A stretch of DNA of 64,000 bases. Origin: Chelatococcus asaccharovorans (GTDB lineage Bacteria > Pseudomonadota > Alphaproteobacteria > Rhizobiales > Beijerinckiaceae). Location: contig NZ_QJJK01000015.1 in the NCBI RefSeq assembly GCF_003201475.1, forward strand, positions 1 to 64,000, given 5' to 3'. A program made the position numbers and the translations under genes. The notes beneath the pieces were generated by a model that was not told the DNA's origin, did no database searches, and saw only the letters and a program-made list of their open reading frames with translations. Below, one piece after another: positions 17,159-25,402 of the stretch; position 1 is the stretch's first letter, and each line of letters begins with the position of its first letter.

Positions 17159-18248
17159 CGAATCTTCCATTTGAAAAAGCGGCCAGGTCACGCGACAACC
17201 GTCCCGCAATCATCGCGGGTGCCACGATCGCGGCATGGGCGGCGGCGAGCGTCACCCCCGAATGACAGGCCGCCGCGAAGAGACCGGGATAGCGCTCCGA
17301 TTGCGCATAGATCGGCGAGCCGTCCGGGGGCATGACCCGGAAGCCGCTCCATTGACGCACGAGCCGCGCCGCGCTGAGAGCTGGGATGATCCGCGTCGCG
17401 CGAAGCGCGAGCTTTGTGGCCGATGCGACTGTCACGCCCCGGTCCGTGGCTTCTTCCTTCGTTGCGCCAATCATCACCGTGCCATCGGCCGTCTGCCGCA
17501 ACCCGCTCGCGGGGTAGGGAAGGATCGGCGCCAATCGTTCCGTCACCAGCAACTGGCCGCGTTCCGATCTCAGCGGAATTGTGAAACCGAGCGGTTCCGT
17601 GAGAAGCGGAGTAGCAAGCCCTGCCGCAACGACGACCTTTGGCGCTCTGAAAGAGCCGGAGGTCGCGTGCACGGTGAACCCGGTCTTCTCGGGTCGGATC
17701 GAGCCAACCGTGCTGCGAAAAAGAAGCTTGCTTCCCAGCGCGGTGATCGCCTGTTGCAACGCCGCAAGGAGCTGCAGCGGATTTGCGTGGCCATCCGCCA
17801 GACAATAGCTCGCACCGACCACTTCAGAGCCGAAGGTCACGGCGGGCATCATCCTCTCCAGCTCGCGGCGGTCGACCATTCTGGTATCCGCATACTCAGC
17901 CTGATTGTGCATACGCTTGTTCAAGGCATCGCGCGCTTCGTATTCATGATCACTGAGGCAGTAAAACAGGCCGCCTGGTCGCGCGTAATCGATACGTGTC
18001 TCAACGCAACCTTCCAGTTCCTGCAGAAAGGTTGGCCATAAGTTCGCGCTTTGGCGGGTCAGATCATGGTAAGCGGGCGCCTTGGCGCCTTTTCCCTGGA
18101 CCCAGACAAGCCCGAAATTGGCGCGAGCGGCACGCATGTCGCCATCTTCGCCGTCAAGGACGAGCACACTCAGCCCCTGCCTTGCAAAGCCATAGGCCAG
18201 CGCCGTTCCCACGACACCGCCGCCGACAACGATAATATCCGCGTTCAC
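17139..18248 (-). CDS. FAD-dependent D-amino-acid dehydrogenase-like protein
   Basis: About 369 residues. I prefer the GTG at 18248, seven bases after AAGGAG; the ATG at 18254 has that site only one base away. The FAD motif is IIVVGGGVVGTALAYGFARQG, with VLDGED after it. The C-terminal DAO signature lies in LFAAACHSGVTLAAAH, and MPPDGSPIYAQS is the usual substrate-site region of DadA-like enzymes. It is the first gene of the minus-strand set, divergent from a LysR gene. Two DAO-fold subunits in one operon suggest either two substrates or an alpha/beta type complex like heteromeric D-hydroxyproline or proline dehydrogenases. Confidence 0.82.
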   Translation of the reverse strand: MNADIIVVGGGVVGTALAYGFARQGLSVLVLDGEDGDMRAARANFGLVWVQGKGAKAPAYHDLTRQSANLWPTFLQELEGCVETRIDYARPGGLFYCLSDHEYEARDALNKRMHNQAEYADTRMVDRRELERMMPAVTFGSEVVGASYCLADGHANPLQLLAALQQAITALGSKLLFRSTVGSIRPEKTGFTVHATSGSFRAPKVVVAAGLATPLLTEPLGFTIPLRSERGQLLVTERLAPILPYPASGLRQTADGTVMIGATKEEATDRGVTVASATKLALRATRIIPALSAARLVRQWSGFRVMPPDGSPIYAQSERYPGLFAAACHSGVTLAAAHAAIVAPAMIAGRLSRDLAAFSNGRFDVQKCA

Positions 18249-18295
18249 CCTCATTCTCCTTGATTGTTGCCGAGCTTAGAAATCGAGGGTAGAAA

Positions 18296-18305
18296 GTCAA
18301 AGTCG
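18296..18305. promoter_or_regulatory. Motif shared with the binding-protein promoter
   Basis: GTCAAAGTCG followed by TTTATTTGG lies between the divergent DadA-like and LysR genes. The same ten bases occur at 20909-20918 upstream of the DppA-like gene. Both copies have the same orientation relative to the minus-strand genes. A LysR binding site is the simplest reading. Confidence 0.4.
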
Positions 18306-18338
18306 TTTATTTGGATGATGTATTCTTGGAGGTTATAG

Positions 18339-19241
18339 ATGCGGGAGCCTAGCTTGCGTCAGCTGGAGGCACTGATGGCTGTCGTGGAAGCCGGGACGGT
18401 CAGCCGAGCCGCCGAGGTGCTTCGCATCTCACAGCCCGCCGCAAGTAAACTGATCCAGGACCTGGAAGCCGATACCGGCTTGCAACTGTTCGAGCGCGAA
18501 AGTGGGCGACTGGTTCCGACCGGTCGAGGGATGCGTCTCTACGAAGAAGTCGAGCGCGTGTTCGGGGGCGTTCATCAGCTCGCCCGGGCCGTTGATGCTA
18601 TCCGCCGCGAAGAACACGGACATCTGCTGATCGGCGCGATGCCGGCCCTGTCTGGGCCCTTTATTGCCCGGGTGATCGCCAACTTCAGAAAACGTCATCC
18701 GGACGTGTTTGTCTCCATCGAGGCCCGCAGTTCCCAGTTCCTGACGGAGGCGGTCCTGCTCCGCCGCCTCGACCTGGCGCTTGTGATCAGTGCCCACGAG
18801 CATCCGTCGGCACATGTCGAACCGTTGCGGTGTCCGCCTGCGATCGTGGCTCTGCCGCCTGGCCACAGGCTCTCCAAAAGGCGGGAACTGACCCCCGATG
18901 ACTTGAAGGACGAGCCCTTCGTGGCCTTTGCGCCGACAGGCACGATGCGCAGCAAGGTCGATGCCGTGTTTGAGCGGTTCGGGCAAAGGCCGAAAATCGT
19001 CATCGAGGCTACGACCGCGCCGAACGTCGCCGCGCTGGTGGCCGCGGGGCTCGGCGTGACCGTTGCGGATCCCATCGCGCTGGAATCTGCGGGCGATCAA
19101 ATCACCGTAAGGCCTTTTCGTCCGGTCATCGATTTCAACTACGGGATCATTCGCCCGGTCCGCGCCCGAAACAGCAAGCTGGTCGAGGACTTCGTCGAGG
19201 ACGTGCACGCGGCCGCTCTTTCGCCAATGCTGAGAGTATAA
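18339..19241 (+). CDS. LysR-family regulator, OccR/NocR-like
   Basis: 300 residues, with TTGGAGG about seven bases before the ATG. The helix-turn-helix spans LRQLEALMAVVEAGTVSRAAEVLRISQPAASKLIQDLE in register with the family, and the effector domain ends with TTAPNVAALVAAGLGVTV, a segment usual in OccR/NocR-type opine regulators. It lies between the redox operon and the binding-protein gene and probably controls both through the shared GTCAAAGTCG motif. The ligand is unknown. Confidence 0.82.
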   Translation: MREPSLRQLEALMAVVEAGTVSRAAEVLRISQPAASKLIQDLEADTGLQLFERESGRLVPTGRGMRLYEEVERVFGGVHQLARAVDAIRREEHGHLLIGAMPALSGPFIARVIANFRKRHPDVFVSIEARSSQFLTEAVLLRRLDLALVISAHEHPSAHVEPLRCPPAIVALPPGHRLSKRRELTPDDLKDEPFVAFAPTGTMRSKVDAVFERFGQRPKIVIEATTAPNVAALVAAGLGVTVADPIALESAGDQITVRPFRPVIDFNYGIIRPVRARNSKLVEDFVEDVHAAALSPMLRV

Positions 19242-19295
19242 AAGGCCCGGCTCCACGCGCACACGCTCGACCGGGTCCAGGCAGGACAACGGCGG

Positions 19296-20855
19296 TCAGC
19301 GATTCAAGGTCGCCTGTTCCGTGATCGGCGGCGCAAGATTCAGTGAACCTTTGAGCACGTAGCCGTAGTTGAGCGCCTTGTTATGCACCCAGACCTGCAT
19401 CAGGCTGAAGAGGGGAACGCCGCAGACCTGATCGAAGATCTTCTTCTGGGCTTCCGACCAAAGCTTGATCCGCTCTTCGTCCGTCGCGGCTTTCCGCGCG
19501 GCGTTGATATCCGCGTCGGCGGCGTCGCAATGCGCAAAATTCGTCACGGCGGTCGGCTTTCCGATCGATGCATCGGAATGGTAAAACTGGCTGAGGTAGC
19601 TGTCTGCGACCGGATAGCGTGCCGCCCCATAAAAGACCAGATCGCTGAGATCCTTGCGGATTTGCTCGTGATAGGTGGGATGGTCGACGACTTTCATCTG
19701 CATATTGATCCCGACGTCCGCCAACTGCGCCTGGATGACCTCCATGATCGGCTGCTGGGCTGAACTCGAGGACACCACGGCCGACAGGGTCAGCCCGCTT
19801 TTGAGGCCGGCCTCCGCCAGGAGCTGTTTCGACGTTTCCGGGTCATATTTGTAAGTCCAGGTGCAATCCTCGCCGAGATAATCGTTCGGTACCGAAGAGC
19901 AGCCCTTGAGCGCAACGCCGGCGCCGACGAACTGGACGATCTGGTCGACATTGATCGCGTGAGCGATCGCCTCGCGCACCTTCACATTGTCGAGCGGCTT
20001 GCGTGCCATGTTGATGAACACGGTGCGATATTCACCCGGCGCGAAGATGTCGACGACGGCATTGCCCCAGGATTTGGCCTGATCGACCCAGCGTTGCTCA
20101 CGCTTTCCGTAGATCAGATCGAGTTCACCGGAGCGGAACGCCAGTTCGCGGCTTGAGTCTGAGGGAATGAGATCGACGCGGATGTCGTCAATCTTCGGTG
20201 CGCCGCGGAAGTAGTCTGGAAAAGCCTTCAGATAGACCGACTGTTGCGTCACCGCCTTGTCGAACTGAAACGGGCCCGTACCGACCGGCGCCGCCTTGAA
20301 CTTCGCCCCGAGAGCCTCTGCCGCTTTCTTGCTGACGATATTGCCGCCATGATAGTTGGCAAGGAGACCAAGGAAGCCGGGGACGGGCTCGCTGAGCGTG
20401 ATGCGAACGGTCAAAGGATCGACGGCTTCGATCGATGTGAAGGCGGCGTAGTCGCTTGAAAAGGAAGAGGTGTCGGGGCTTTTGGCGCGCTGCAGGGAAA
20501 ACACCACATCGTCGGCGGAAACAGTCCCATAATCCCCGTGAAACTTCACGTCCTTGCGCAGCTTGAATGTCCAGACCAGACCGTCAGGAGAGCTTGTCCA
20601 ACTCTCTGCAAGATCCGGTTCAATCCTTTTCGGATCAGCGCTTCCCGGGGCAAAGCGGACGAGACCGTTGAAAATCCACGAGACAATTGCCACGTCCTGC
20701 GTGTTGCTTGCCCTGGCGGGATCGAGCGTGGAAATATCGGCGGCGCCCACCGCGACCCTGAGAGTCGCGGCATAGGCGACCCCGGGCGCGATCCAGCCGG
20801 TCAACGCCGAAGCCGCAATAGCAGCGATAATGCTCTTCCCGAACTTTTTTGACAT
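19296..20855 (-). CDS. Solute-binding protein family 5, DppA/OppA-like
   Basis: 519 residues with a signal peptide (positive MSKKFGKS start, hydrophobic stretch, cleavage near GVAYAA). The family 5 hallmarks are STLDPARASNTQDVAIVSWIFNGL at the start of the mature protein, LAESW, FKLRKDVKFHG, and VREAIAHAIN. It carries a peptide-, opine- or glycoside-type ligand to the DppB/DppC-like permeases encoded 5 kb away on the same strand. It is separated from them by the LysR gene, so it has its own promoter. Confidence 0.9.
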   Translation of the reverse strand: MSKKFGKSIIAAIAASALTGWIAPGVAYAATLRVAVGAADISTLDPARASNTQDVAIVSWIFNGLVRFAPGSADPKRIEPDLAESWTSSPDGLVWTFKLRKDVKFHGDYGTVSADDVVFSLQRAKSPDTSSFSSDYAAFTSIEAVDPLTVRITLSEPVPGFLGLLANYHGGNIVSKKAAEALGAKFKAAPVGTGPFQFDKAVTQQSVYLKAFPDYFRGAPKIDDIRVDLIPSDSSRELAFRSGELDLIYGKREQRWVDQAKSWGNAVVDIFAPGEYRTVFINMARKPLDNVKVREAIAHAINVDQIVQFVGAGVALKGCSSVPNDYLGEDCTWTYKYDPETSKQLLAEAGLKSGLTLSAVVSSSSAQQPIMEVIQAQLADVGINMQMKVVDHPTYHEQIRKDLSDLVFYGAARYPVADSYLSQFYHSDASIGKPTAVTNFAHCDAADADINAARKAATDEERIKLWSEAQKKIFDQVCGVPLFSLMQVWVHNKALNYGYVLKGSLNLAPPITEQATLNR

Positions 20856-21300
20856 GTTCCGCTCCGTAATTTTCTTTTCTGACGAATTATTTGGTAAACG
20901 TCATAAGTGTCAAAGTCGCTATTTTAGGCGCCCTATTCGCTATGGTTATACCGAAGAGGTTCCCCGGCCGACGCCATGCGTTCTCGCCATAGCTCATCCG
21001 AGCACCATCGGAGACCGTAGCTTTCCCGAACGGGAATCATGAGAGACTGCTCACCGCGACTGGGCCTTCTGGAGCCCACGCCGGCCCACAAGCCCGGCGC
21101 CGCATGAGAGACGCCATACGGCGGCTTCTGTCACCGTGCGGATTGCGGCCAGCATGTCTCCTTAGTGCTCCCGCGCGGGCTGGACACAGAGTCCGTTCTC
21201 TGCATATCGAGCCGATATCGCCAATGTATTGGTCTTTGGATATCCCGCGTGGCATCAATCCTGTGTCTAGGAAATATATAAAATAAAAAGGAGGGGTATA
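20856..21300. other. Intergenic region upstream of the binding-protein gene
   Basis: The first 100 bases are AT-richer than their surroundings and should hold the promoter of the DppA-like gene, with GTCAAAGTCG at 20909-20918 and ATTATTTGG just before it. The rest (20960-21290) has no gene that I can support. It ends in an AT-rich stretch followed by a strong AAGGAGG ribosome binding site for the small ORF at 21301. Confidence 0.5.
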
Positions 21301-21426
21301 ATGCGCGAATCGCCAGCCACGATAGAGTCATCATGGTTGTTAACAGTCGCTGTAACAACAGTTTGCCTTTCGATATGTCTGCACGCTTCACCGTCCCGGG
21401 CTCGGTTTTCGAAGCGAATAAACTGA
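21301..21426 (+). CDS. Small hydrophobic ORF, possibly the cut-off start of a larger gene
   Basis: 41 codons starting ATG, five bases after AAGGAGGGG, one of the best ribosome binding sites in the window. The product (MRESPATIESSWLLTVAVTT and on) has one hydrophobic stretch of about 20 residues, then a basic tail. It could be a single-helix protein, but the hydrophobic start followed by an abrupt change 20 bases before an IS5-type relic fits the first helix of a transporter truncated by that element. No function can be given. Confidence 0.4.
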   Translation: MRESPATIESSWLLTVAVTTVCLSICLHASPSRARFSKRIN

Positions 21427-21446
21427 TACCTGACGCGATGCGCGAT

Positions 21447-21620
21447 TTATGTCCTGTTGACGAATAGGCGTGTCCACAGGCGGACGGCGGCTATAGAAAT
21501 GAAACCGCGGCCGCTGTCTGCCTTCGTGACATAGCGGGTGCAACGCCGCCAGTTTTTTCAGCGCGTTAAGCAGTTGTCGATCCGGTTACGTAGCGCGCAG
21601 ATGACGTCCTTATCTGGTTC
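21447..21620 (-). mobile_element. IS5-family transposase relic (C-terminal end)
   Basis: The minus strand reads DKDVICALRNRIDNC, LTR, a stop, KNWRRCTRY, and a tail ending AAVRLWTRLFVNRT before a TAA. This is the usual C-terminus of IS5-family DDE transposases (RNRIDNCLNRLKNWRRVATRY with the catalytic Glu helix). The in-frame stop, the absence of the rest of the protein and the lack of clear terminal repeats show a dead remnant. It lies just downstream of the glycosyltransferase gene. Confidence 0.7.
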
Positions 21621-21644
21621 CCGCGCGGTCCACCCTCCGCCGCC

Positions 21645-22895
21645 TCACGGGACGGCTTGCCCGGTTACTCTGCTCTCGATGAATTCCGCCGCGGCGGTAA
21701 CACCATCGTCCTGCCGGATCGCGATGCCAAGATTGGATGCCCGCTTGCGCATGCGCGGGTCGTCCATCGCCAGGATCGCCGCCGCCAGGCTTTCGGCCGA
21801 GAGAGCTTTTCGGTTGAGAGCAGCCGGGCCTACACCCAGCGCCGCGACCCGTCTTCCCCAGAACGGCTGATCGCCGAAGAATGGACAGATGGCCGTGGGC
21901 TTGCCTGCACGGAGAGACGCAGCCGTGGTTCCGGCGCCGCCGTGATGCACGGTGGCGGCGACCCGTGGAAACAATCTGTCGTGGGGCGCCCCGGCGATGA
22001 CGTGGACGTTGCGAGGTACACGCCGCGCCTCCAGCGCCCCGCCCCCGATCGCCAGCAGACCGCGCTTGCCGGTTTTGGCGAGAGCCTCGATGACGATCGC
22101 GGCCATTCGCTGAGGATCGAGCCCGGGCATGCTGCCGAAGCCGACATAGATCGGTGGCTCGCCGGCATCAAGGAACGCCGTCAACGCGTCGGGCGGTCGC
22201 CATGTCGCACTGTCGAGGAACCAATAGCCGCTGACCAGCACATCTGGGCCCCAATCGGGCGGCACCGGAACGACATGCGGGCTATAGGCATAGAGCGTGC
22301 CGAGGAATTGGCCGGCGCCGGAGCGGCGGCCCGTAAGTCCCAGCGATGTCGTTCGCCAGTCGCGAATCTCCTTGCCGAATAGGAAATCCGCCCCCTTGAT
22401 CGCCAGGGCATGACTGGCGCGGTTCAGCGGACCGAGCGAAGCAAACGGGAGCATTGGGCTGGGAAAGGCCGAGGTCGGCGTGAAGCCTGGCAGCGGCGAT
22501 GCAAGTATGTGCGGACATCCAAGCGATTCGGCCATATGTGGCGCCGCAATCGATTTGGGATGGTGGACGATCACATCCGGATGGAAGGCTCTGACGGCCG
22601 CCCACTCGTCATCCAGCAGGCGTCGCATCAACGGGCGCACATGCTTCAAGAGTTTGAATCCGGCGCTGAAGCCTCGACCGCCGGCGATCGCAGCCTTCCC
22701 CTCCGGCGTGTCCATCAGCGCCAGGAACTCACCCGGAAGCGCCGCAAAGGCGAGGCCATGCTCCCGGACCATGACGTCGAACTGGGTGGGTGCCGCGATT
22801 TGCACGCCGTGACCGCGCCCGACCAACCCCAATGCAAGCGCGATATAGGGCTGGACGTCGCCTCTGGTGCCGAGTGTCTCGATGGCTATGCGCAC
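21645..22895 (-). CDS. UDP-glycosyltransferase-like protein (GT1 family)
   Basis: 416 residues from the GTG at 22895, preceded by AAAAGGA; the longer ATG frame (22925) adds ten residues. The N-terminus VRIAIETLGTRGDVQPYIAL is the acceptor-side signature of sterol, macrolide and glycolipid glucosyltransferases. The donor-side signature appears near the end: VHHGGAGTTAASLRAGKPT and PFFGDQPFWGRRV. The enzyme should transfer a sugar from a nucleotide donor to a lipophilic acceptor. It stands alone, with an IS relic behind it, and no acceptor-synthesis genes nearby. Confidence 0.85.
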   Translation of the reverse strand: MRIAIETLGTRGDVQPYIALALGLVGRGHGVQIAAPTQFDVMVREHGLAFAALPGEFLALMDTPEGKAAIAGGRGFSAGFKLLKHVRPLMRRLLDDEWAAVRAFHPDVIVHHPKSIAAPHMAESLGCPHILASPLPGFTPTSAFPSPMLPFASLGPLNRASHALAIKGADFLFGKEIRDWRTTSLGLTGRRSGAGQFLGTLYAYSPHVVPVPPDWGPDVLVSGYWFLDSATWRPPDALTAFLDAGEPPIYVGFGSMPGLDPQRMAAIVIEALAKTGKRGLLAIGGGALEARRVPRNVHVIAGAPHDRLFPRVAATVHHGGAGTTAASLRAGKPTAICPFFGDQPFWGRRVAALGVGPAALNRKALSAESLAAAILAMDDPRMRKRASNLGIAIRQDDGVTAAAEFIESRVTGQAVP

Positions 22896-23205
22896 CCGGT
22901 GTCCTTTTTGGCATGCCTTGGCCATTCAAAAAAATAAATGGCAAATTCAAAGGCTTGGATGGTGTCAGATGATTCCATTCAAGGCGGATTTGCTCCAGCC
23001 TAGCGTGCAACCCTCCATATCGAAATCCGGGATCGAACAGCCGGGCAACTTCCTCGGATTTTCCGATGAAGCTCCACGGCAAATCTGCTTAGTGAACGTC
23101 GCGCCATTGCGTCGGCCAAGGATTGGACTACCGTTCACGCATGCGACGGCAGCGTCGGACATGCATGTCGCGGATGCGCATCGTCCGCGTTTTCAGGAGA
23201 ACCAC
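22896..23205. other. Divergent intergenic region
   Basis: About 310 bases separate the minus-strand glycosyltransferase from the plus-strand DUF3830 gene. It must contain the promoter of the 23-30 kb operon. The AT-rich part at 22925-22965 is the best promoter candidate. An open frame runs through to the DUF3830 gene, but the strong AGGAGA site at 23195-23200 places the real start at 23206. I see no clear operator dyad. Confidence 0.4.
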
Positions 23206-23676
23206 ATGACTGCCCCACCCGTTTCTTCCAGGGACAACAAGCGCAAGATCGTGCTGGAATTCGAGCGCGGCGGACAACTGGTCGCGGATCTGTTGGACAA
23301 CGATGCGCCGCAGACCGCAGAGGCCTTCTGGAAGAAGCTGCCGATGCGCGAGATGTGCGAGCATGCCAAGTTTTCCGGCTTCGTGCTGTCCATCCTGCCT
23401 GACCTCGACGTCGACAAGGCGGAAAACTCGCGCGCGATCGGCGTTCTGCCCGGCCAGATTCTGTTCAACCCCCATCTGAACAATTCGACCTGGCACAAAC
23501 GTGAGATCTCGATTGTTTACGGTGTGGCGGCCATGCGTGACTCGTTCGGCTACGCGCCCTGCAACCTCGTGGCCAACATCGTTGGCGATCTCGACCTGCT
23601 GCGTGAAATCGGCATCCGGATTCATCACGACGGTCGCGAACACGTCGAGATCAAGCGCTACGAGCCGGAAGAATAG
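23206..23676 (+). CDS. DUF3830 (cyclophilin-like) protein, first copy
   Basis: 156 residues from the ATG at 23206 with AGGAGA five bases upstream. It is rich in beta strands and matches the DUF3830/TM1367-like cyclophilin-fold family: KIVLEFERGGQLVADLLDNDAPQTAEAFWKKLP, GVLPGQILFNPH, and EISIVYGV. It has no signal peptide and no recognised catalytic residues. It is the first gene of an operon with a polyamine-type importer and a nitrilase-superfamily amidase. A second, shorter family member sits at 62101-62514 in a similar setting. The biochemical role is unknown; an isomerase or binding role in amide/ureide breakdown is inference. Confidence 0.75.
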   Translation: MTAPPVSSRDNKRKIVLEFERGGQLVADLLDNDAPQTAEAFWKKLPMREMCEHAKFSGFVLSILPDLDVDKAENSRAIGVLPGQILFNPHLNNSTWHKREISIVYGVAAMRDSFGYAPCNLVANIVGDLDLLREIGIRIHHDGREHVEIKRYEPEE

Positions 23677-23704
23677 GCAAGCACTCGGGATCCGAAATTG
23701 CCGA

Positions 23705-23730
23705 CGCATGGCGACATCCCCCGCCATGCG
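23705..23730 (+). other. Intercistronic stem-loop
   Basis: CGCATGGCG and CGCCATGCG form a perfect nine-pair stem with an eight-base loop between the DUF3830 gene and the PotB-like permease gene. There is no T run, so it is more likely to set mRNA stability between the two parts of the operon than to stop transcription. Confidence 0.5.
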
Positions 23731-23765
23731 AGGGGTTAGCTGTGCCGCCCTGTGAGCGTTAAGTC

Positions 23766-24587
23766 ATGCGCATGCGAGTTGTCCTGGCCCTGCTTCTGCC
23801 CGTGCTGCTGCTGCTCGCAGTGTTCTTCGTGGTGCCGATCATCACGGTTCTCGCCGCGAGCTTCGACACCAGCGATCCGCAACGGGTCGCCGGCTGGGCG
23901 GCCTACTGGAAGCTGGCTTCGGACACGTATTACGTGCGTGTCTTCATTCAGACATTCGTGTTCGCGATCGCGCTGACGGTGCTCACGCTGCTGTTCGGCT
24001 ATCCAATCGCCTCCTTCATAGCACGCACATCAGCGGTCGAGCGCGGGATCGTCATCTTTCTGGTCATCGCGCCGCTGCTGATCAGCATGGTGGTGCGTTC
24101 CTACGGATGGCAGCTCATCCTCGGCAATAGCGGGCTCGTCAATACTGTCCTCGCGGCGGCCGGCCTCGTTCCGGTGCACTTCATGGCGGGCTGGACGGCT
24201 GTCACGATCGCCTCCGTGCATGTGCTGCTGCCCTTCGCCGTCATCTCCATCGCAGGCGTGCTGTCGAGCCTTGACAGGTCGATCGAGGAATCCGCCGCCG
24301 TGCTCGGGGCATCGCCCGTCAAGGTGTTCTTCCTCGTCACATTGCCCATGGCTCTCAACGGCCTCGTAACCGCTGCGACATTCGTCTTCCTGCTCGCCAT
24401 GGGCAGCTTCGTCACCATCATGATGCTCGGCGGGCGCGGAACCATGGTCGTGCCGCTTCTGATCTACCAGCAGGTGACGATCACCTATGACCAGCCCTTC
24501 GCGTCCGCGATGGCGGCGGTTCTGATGGTGGTGACGCTGGGGATGCTCTTCGGGCAGTTTCGCCTTCTCAGGAAGAGGAGCGTCTGA
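23766..24587 (+). CDS. Polyamine-type ABC permease, PotB-like
   Basis: 273 residues with six helices. The EAA loop reads EESAAVLGASPVKVFFLVTLPM, the PotB/HisM-like pattern of importers for spermidine, putrescine and related cations. The region VVRSYGWQLILGNSGLVN is also typical. It overlaps the next permease start by one base (TGATG). It forms the channel of the importer encoded by this operon. Confidence 0.88.
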   Translation: MRMRVVLALLLPVLLLLAVFFVVPIITVLAASFDTSDPQRVAGWAAYWKLASDTYYVRVFIQTFVFAIALTVLTLLFGYPIASFIARTSAVERGIVIFLVIAPLLISMVVRSYGWQLILGNSGLVNTVLAAAGLVPVHFMAGWTAVTIASVHVLLPFAVISIAGVLSSLDRSIEESAAVLGASPVKVFFLVTLPMALNGLVTAATFVFLLAMGSFVTIMMLGGRGTMVVPLLIYQQVTITYDQPFASAMAAVLMVVTLGMLFGQFRLLRKRSV

Positions 24588-25381
24588 TGCGCAAACCGGC
24601 TCATCCCCTGCTGCGCGGCTATGTCTGGGTGATGATGGTATTCATGGCCCTGCCACTCGTCGTCGTCATCGGCGCATCCTTCAACCGCGGGGCCGCGATC
24701 AGGTTTCCTCCCGAAGGGATGACGTTGCACTGGTACGCAGAGGTATGGCGCAACGCCGACATGGTGCGCAGCGCCACCAACAGCCTGCTGCTCGCAGTCT
24801 GCGCGACCCTCATCTCCTTTATTATCGGCGTGCCGGCGGCACTGGCGCTGGTGCGTCATGTCCACAGGCACAGGGAGGCCCTGCAGGCGTTTCTTCTGTC
24901 GCCGATGACGGTGCCCGCGATCGTGCTCGGCATCGCCTTCCTCGTCTTCTTCGGCTGGACGGGCATGGGGCTGTCCTTCACCACGCTGCTGATCGCGCAT
25001 GTCATCATCACCGTGCCCTATGTCATCCGCTCGGTCGCCGGCGTCTATCTCGGCGTGGCTGTTTCGATCGAGGAAGCCGCCAAGGTGTTGGGGGCCGATC
25101 CGTGGCAACTCTTCACCAAGGTGACGCTGCCGCTCATCATGCCGGGCGTGGTCGCAGGCGGGCTGTTCTCATTCATCATGTCGTTCGACAACGTGCCCGT
25201 GTCGATCTTCCTCACCCGACGCGAGACGCTGACGCTACCCGTCTATGTGATGAGCTACCTCGTTCACAATTTCGACCCGACGATCGCCGCGGTCTCCTCC
25301 GTACAGGTCCTCTTCACGACGGCCGCCATCATCGTCATCGAAAAATTCTACGGCATCCGCCGCCTCACCGAAACGATCTGA
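24587..25381 (+). CDS. Polyamine-type ABC permease, PotC-like
   Basis: 264 residues with six helices. FNRGAAIRFPPEGMTLHWYA in the first periplasmic loop and EEAAKVLGADPWQLFTKVTLP in the EAA loop are usual for PotC. SFDNVPVSIFLTRRETLTLP precedes the last helices. It pairs with the PotB-like protein. The next gene starts 21 bases after its stop. Confidence 0.88.
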   Translation: MRKPAHPLLRGYVWVMMVFMALPLVVVIGASFNRGAAIRFPPEGMTLHWYAEVWRNADMVRSATNSLLLAVCATLISFIIGVPAALALVRHVHRHREALQAFLLSPMTVPAIVLGIAFLVFFGWTGMGLSFTTLLIAHVIITVPYVIRSVAGVYLGVAVSIEEAAKVLGADPWQLFTKVTLPLIMPGVVAGGLFSFIMSFDNVPVSIFLTRRETLTLPVYVMSYLVHNFDPTIAAVSSVQVLFTTAAIIVIEKFYGIRRLTETI

Positions 25382-25402
25382 GGCACCCCGCAGGAACCCC
25401 AC

